Below, one piece after another: positions 12,463 to 15,185 of a DNA stretch of 15,185 nt. The stretch is from Dehalococcoidia bacterium (GTDB taxonomy: Bacteria; Chloroflexota; Dehalococcoidia; E44-bin15), in contig DAOWEF010000022.1 of assembly GCA_030638665.1 (NCBI GenBank), positions 1 to 15,185 of the forward strand, written 5' to 3'. Position 1 is the stretch's first letter. The number at the start of each line of letters is the position of its first letter. Position numbers and translations under genes: made by a program. Under the pieces are notes generated by a model. It made no database searches. It was not told the DNA's origin and saw nothing but the letters and a program-made list of their open reading frames with translations.

Positions 12463-13902
12463 TTAGCCTTTGACTACGCCGATAGGTCTCGATCTAGCCA
12501 CTTTGCGAGAGATCCCGGCGCGGTGAGTCACCTCCACCACCTGGGCGACATCCTTATAAGCCTCCGAGGCCTCCTCAGCCAGCGAAGACATGCTCCCCGT
12601 CTTGACCGTGATCCCCCTTTCGGCAAGCCCCCTGGCGACGTCGACGCCGCGCAGGCTTCGCTTGGCTGCAGCGCGGCTCTGCACCCGCCCCGCGCCATGG
12701 CAGGTGGAACCAAAGGTCTCCACCATCGCCCGCTGGGTGCCCACTAGAACGTAGGAATAGCGGCCCATATCGCCGGGGATGAGCACTGGCTGCCCGATCT
12801 CGGCATAAATATCGGGTACCTCCGGCTGCCCCGCAGGGAAGGCCCTGGTGGCCCCTTTACGATGAATACAAAGGGCGAGACGCTTCCCCTCTACCTCGTA
12901 CTCCTCCATCTTAGCAATGTTGTGAGCCACATCGTAGACCATCTCCATGCCCAGTTCGCGGGGACTCTTGCCAAACACCTGGATAAAGGACTCCCTGACC
13001 CAATGGGTGATACACTGGCGGTTGGCCCAGGCATAGTTGGCAGCACAGGCCATGGCAGCAAAGTAGGCCTGCCCCTCGGGAGACCTCACTGGGGCGCAGG
13101 CGAGCTGGCGGTCGGGAAGGCTGATCCCGTACTTCGCTACCGCCGTTCCCATGGTCGCTAAATGGTCGGTGCAAACCTGATGACCAAAGCCCCGCGATCC
13201 GGTGTGGATCAGGAGCAGTACCTGGCCCACCCGCTCAATGCCCATGATCGAGGCGACTTCAGGCTCATAGACCTCATCCACCACACCCACCTCGAGGAAG
13301 TGGTTCCCCGCGCCCAGTGTTCCCAGCTGGGGGACGCCGCGCTGCTTGGCCTTGGCACTCACCCGCTCTGGGTCAGCACCCTTCATACCTCCCTGCTCCT
13401 CGGTGACCTCCAGGTCCCTCGCCTCCCCATAACCCCGCTCCACCGCCCACCTGGCACCCTTGAGCAAGACACTGTCCATCTCCCGCTGGTCCAGCCTCAG
13501 CTTACCCTGGGAGCCCACCCCTGAAGGGACACTTTGATAAAGGGCATCCACCAGTTTGTCGATCAGGGGGCTAACCTCCTCCTCGCTAAGGTTAGTGCGC
13601 AGCAATCTCACCCCGCAATTGATGTCGAAGCCAACCCCTCCCGGGGAGATCACGCCATCTGACACCCTGGTAGCCGCCACACCCCCGATGGGGAAGCCGT
13701 AGCCCCAGTGGATATCGGGCATCGCCAGTGACCGGGATACGATCCCGGGAAGGAAGGCCACATTGGCTACCTGCTCTAAAGCCTCCTCCCCCCTGATATG
13801 GGCCAGCATCCCCTCATCGGCATAGATGAGCCCGGGTACCTTCATCCCCGCCTTATAGCTCTGCGGGATCTCCCACCTATAATCGTCAATTTTGGTTAAC
13901 AA
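12463..13902 (-). CDS. rtcB: RNA-splicing ligase RtcB
   Basis: From the TTG at 13902 the product has 479 residues, the normal size. RtcB joins RNA 2',3'-cyclic phosphate or 3'-phosphate ends to 5'-hydroxyl ends using GTP and Mn2+. The metal and catalytic residues match Pyrococcus RtcB with a constant offset of two: D93 and C96 in FDINCGVRLL, H201 in GAGNHFLEVG, and the guanylylated H402 in TCHGAGRVQSR. MPDIHWGYGFPIGG, HTGSRGFGHQ and VYDVAHNIAK complete the signature. The frame stays open upstream to 13974 through two 11-residue tandem repeats (GESEKGVW), but family proteins begin with the KIDDYRWEIPQSY block. AAAAGGGGG six bases before TTG 13902 supports that start. It is encoded just after archease, its activating partner. 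Confidence 0.96.
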   Translation of the reverse strand: MLTKIDDYRWEIPQSYKAGMKVPGLIYADEGMLAHIRGEEALEQVANVAFLPGIVSRSLAMPDIHWGYGFPIGGVAATRVSDGVISPGGVGFDINCGVRLLRTNLSEEEVSPLIDKLVDALYQSVPSGVGSQGKLRLDQREMDSVLLKGARWAVERGYGEARDLEVTEEQGGMKGADPERVSAKAKQRGVPQLGTLGAGNHFLEVGVVDEVYEPEVASIMGIERVGQVLLLIHTGSRGFGHQVCTDHLATMGTAVAKYGISLPDRQLACAPVRSPEGQAYFAAMACAANYAWANRQCITHWVRESFIQVFGKSPRELGMEMVYDVAHNIAKMEEYEVEGKRLALCIHRKGATRAFPAGQPEVPDIYAEIGQPVLIPGDMGRYSYVLVGTQRAMVETFGSTCHGAGRVQSRAAAKRSLRGVDVARGLAERGITVKTGSMSSLAEEASEAYKDVAQVVEVTHRAGISRKVARSRPIGVVKG

Positions 13903-13979
13903 CCACACCCCCTTTTCGCTCTCGCCCCAACATCCCCACACCCCTTTTTCGCTCTCCCCCCGACATCCCCACACCCCCT
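13903..13979 (-). repeat. 33-base tandem repeat between archease and rtcB
   Basis: Two consecutive 33-base units (13903-13935, 13936-13968) plus a 12-base start of a third, all C-rich on the plus strand with the shared core CTTTTTCGCTCTC. The same core occurs inside the archease 3' coding end (14013-14026). The unit keeps the rtcB frame open, giving an optional N-terminal extension. Confidence 0.7.
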
Positions 13980-14421
13980 AGATATCAAAGAGCACCTGAA
14001 CCCTGAAGCCTCTTTCGCTCTCCCCCACCCCTTCCCCACACTCTTCCTTAACCTGGAGCATGTGGTAGGTGGCTGCCTTGACCCCCACCTTCATCTTATG
14101 GCGCTCTGGGTCTATCTTCTCTCCATAGCAGCTTGCCCTGAGCCTGGTCTCGTCGAGTTCGCCGATTTCAAACCTCTTAAAGAGCACATTCTCCACCTCT
14201 AAGAGGTAGATCAGCTCGTTGAGCCAAGCCACCAGGAGCTCTGCCCGATCCTCAGCGGTTACCTCAACATCGTAGCAACTAGTGTCGCCCACACCCTCAA
14301 GATCTATCATCAGGCTGAAGAGGGCATAGGCAGCATTGGCAAAGGCCTCCTTCAGGTCTGCCCCATAGGCGGCGATGCCGATGTCAGCCGTATGGTCGAT
14401 GACCTCGAACCTTTTTACCAT
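13978..14421 (-). CDS. Archease, RtcB activating protein
   Basis: Starting at ATG 14421 the protein has 147 residues, the family's usual size. The family motif FEVIDHTADIGIAAYG is near the N-terminus with the metal-linked DHTAD. Further typical parts are LLVAWLNELIYLLE and the C-terminal VKAATYHMLQV. Archease accelerates RtcB guanylylation and lets it turn over repeatedly. The last 22 residues carry a glycine/glutamate-rich insert (ECGEGVGESERG) that shares its DNA core with the repeat downstream. The open frame upstream to 14550 runs across the repeat at 14467 and is not part of the gene. The 3' end is separated from rtcB by the tandem repeat region, and the two genes form one unit. Confidence 0.94.
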   Translation of the reverse strand: MVKRFEVIDHTADIGIAAYGADLKEAFANAAYALFSLMIDLEGVGDTSCYDVEVTAEDRAELLVAWLNELIYLLEVENVLFKRFEIGELDETRLRASCYGEKIDPERHKMKVGVKAATYHMLQVKEECGEGVGESERGFRVQVLFDI

Positions 14422-14433
14422 CTCTAACACCCT

Positions 14434-14442
14434 ATTATACCA
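14434..14442 (-). promoter_or_regulatory. Extended -10 promoter of archease-rtcB
   Basis: On the minus strand TGG followed by TATAAT (14434-14439). No good -35 exists (GTGAAC at 17-base spacing), as is common for extended -10 promoters. Transcription would begin about 7 bases later, near 14427, only about six bases before the archease ATG, so the message is nearly leaderless. Confidence 0.55.
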
Positions 14443-14466
14443 AAAGGACCAACACAGTTCACCCAC

Positions 14467-14577
14467 GTCATTCTGAGCCGAAGCCCTGAGCGAAGCGAAG
14501 GGGCGGCGAAGAGGAGATTCTTCCCCCAAGGCCGACAGGTCGGCCGACACTTCGGCCTAAATCGGGGCCAGAATGAC
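14467..14577. repeat. Mosaic palindromic repeat, third copy
   Basis: Begins with GTCATTCTGAG (14467-14477) and ends CCAGAATGAC (14568-14577). Its first half matches the 12340 copy (CCGAAGCCCTGAGCGAAGCG) and its second half holds the GCCGACAGGTCGGC hairpin module seen at 10547-10596. It sits between the divergent promoters of archease and the DUF47 gene. Confidence 0.75.
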
Positions 14578-14635
14578 AGAAAGCGAATGGCTCCAGGTAA
14601 TAAGAAAGGGAGCCTGATCTATTAAGGAAATTATA

Positions 14636-14664
14636 TTGACAACTCATCCTCTTTCTGCTAGTTT
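14636..14664 (+). promoter_or_regulatory. Promoter of the DUF47 gene
   Basis: TTGACA (14636-14641), 17-base spacer, TAGTTT (14659-14664) preceded by an extended -10 TGC. Start near 14671, about 20 bases before the GTG, with AAGGAGGTGG in between. Confidence 0.55.
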
Positions 14665-14690
14665 AGGTTGATATATTAAGGAGGTGGCGC

Positions 14691-15185
14691 GTGAGATTTC
14701 CCTTTATCCCCAGGGAGGAGAAGTTCTTCGACCTTTTTGAGGAGAGCGCCCGCAACTTGGTAAGGGGGGCCGGCCTGCTTGCCGAACTTATAGGGAAGTG
14801 GGAGAATATAGAGGAGAAGGTGAGGGAGATCAGCGAGCTTGAGCACCACGGGGATAACATCACCCACCGCATTATAGCGCAACTGCACGCCACTTTCGTC
14901 ACCCCCATCGACCGAGAGGACATCGCACAACTTGCCGAGCGCATGGACGACGTGATGGATTTTATCGAGGGAGCGGCGGTGGCCATGCTTATCTACGAGG
15001 TGAAACGACCCACAGAAAGAGCGCAGGAGCTGGCAGATATCCTCGTCGGAACGACCTCCGAAGTCAACGCAGCGCTACCAAGGCTGCGCCGCCGTAATCA
15101 ACTAAACAAAATACCAGAGCACTGCATTGAGATAAATCGACTGGAGAATGAGGCCGATAGGGTGGTGCGCGCCGCCCTGACCGAA
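14691..15185 (+). CDS. DUF47/PhoU-like protein, N-terminal part (cut by window edge)
   Basis: 165 codons are present, beginning GTG at 14691 with AAGGAGGTGG (14679-14688). The sequence starts MRFPFIPREEKFFDLFEESA, then has long helices with the DUF47 patterns ISELEHHGDNITHRIIAQL and FVTPIDREDIAQLAERMDDV, and EINRLENEADRVVRAAL near the edge. This is the PhoU-like helical bundle family (also called Pit accessory protein), which often is followed by a low-affinity Pit-type phosphate permease; that gene would lie past the right edge. The role is probably regulation of phosphate uptake, inferred from the family. The promoter at 14636 appears to serve it, divergent from archease. Confidence 0.9.
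   Translation, partial: MRFPFIPREEKFFDLFEESARNLVRGAGLLAELIGKWENIEEKVREISELEHHGDNITHRIIAQLHATFVTPIDREDIAQLAERMDDVMDFIEGAAVAMLIYEVKRPTERAQELADILVGTTSEVNAALPRLRRRNQLNKIPEHCIEINRLENEADRVVRAALTE

Noticed and set aside
12256..12747. Plus-strand open frame of 163 codons
   Set aside because: It crosses the palindromic repeat at 12340 and then runs antisense through rtcB; its apparent protein has no coherent family signal.
13903..13974. RtcB starting at 13974
   Set aside because: The extension is made of tandem repeats and family proteins begin near KIDDYRWEIP; TTG 13902 has the better binding site.
14422..14550. N-terminal extension of archease
   Set aside because: Upstream of ATG 14421 the frame crosses the repeat at 14467 and a promoter, and does not match the family.
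10434..14577. CRISPR array
   Set aside because: The three repeats are far apart, palindromic and of unequal length, with genes between them; there is no regular spacer pattern.

Overview
The window looks like a bacterial chromosome segment, most plausibly from the Chloroflexota (a Dehalococcoidia-like lineage). That placement is inference. It rests on the protein set (a Chloroflexota-style argC, RtcB with archease, a paired PAC2 locus, a beta subunit of a sodium-pumping decarboxylase beside a gamma/biotin-carrier fusion) and on dispersed palindromic repeats that begin GTCATTCTGAG. Start codons are mixed: several genes appear to start with GTG or TTG behind a good ribosome binding site.

Layout. 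1-236 (minus) is the N-terminus of a TldD/PmbA-type peptidase. 357-4751 (plus) is a compact housekeeping run: CPA2 cation/proton antiporter, histidine phosphatase, endonuclease III, minimal zincin and argC. A tRNA-Glu(UUC) with encoded CCA follows at 4793-4868. From about 4870 to 9400 the DNA is visibly AT-richer and looser. It holds a small proline/threonine-linker lipoprotein, two small alpha/beta proteins behind an elaborate promoter region, a convergent pair of PAC2-family genes and long gene-free stretches. 9408-10313 (plus) is a metallo-beta-lactamase-fold hydrolase. 10619-12178 (minus) is a two-gene sodium-pump decarboxylase module. 12463-14421 (minus) is archease plus rtcB, an RNA ligase unit. 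14691 to the right edge (plus) is a DUF47/PhoU-like protein, cut by the window.

How the genes work together. The archease-RtcB pair is a self-sufficient RNA ligation/repair unit, probably expressed from a nearly leaderless promoter. The decarboxylase beta and gamma-biotin proteins would couple decarboxylation to sodium export, but the carboxyltransferase subunit is not in the window. The antiporter and the DUF47 protein point to ion and phosphate handling. The two PAC2 proteins are translationally coupled and probably act together; their role in bacteria is not known to me.

Three mosaic palindromic repeats (10434-10606, 12340-12428, 14467-14577) separate transcription units in the right third. 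The least understood parts are the PAC2 pair, the twin small-protein operon with its operator-like sites and possible leader peptide, and the gene-free stretch 8687-9407, which may hold a decayed gene.
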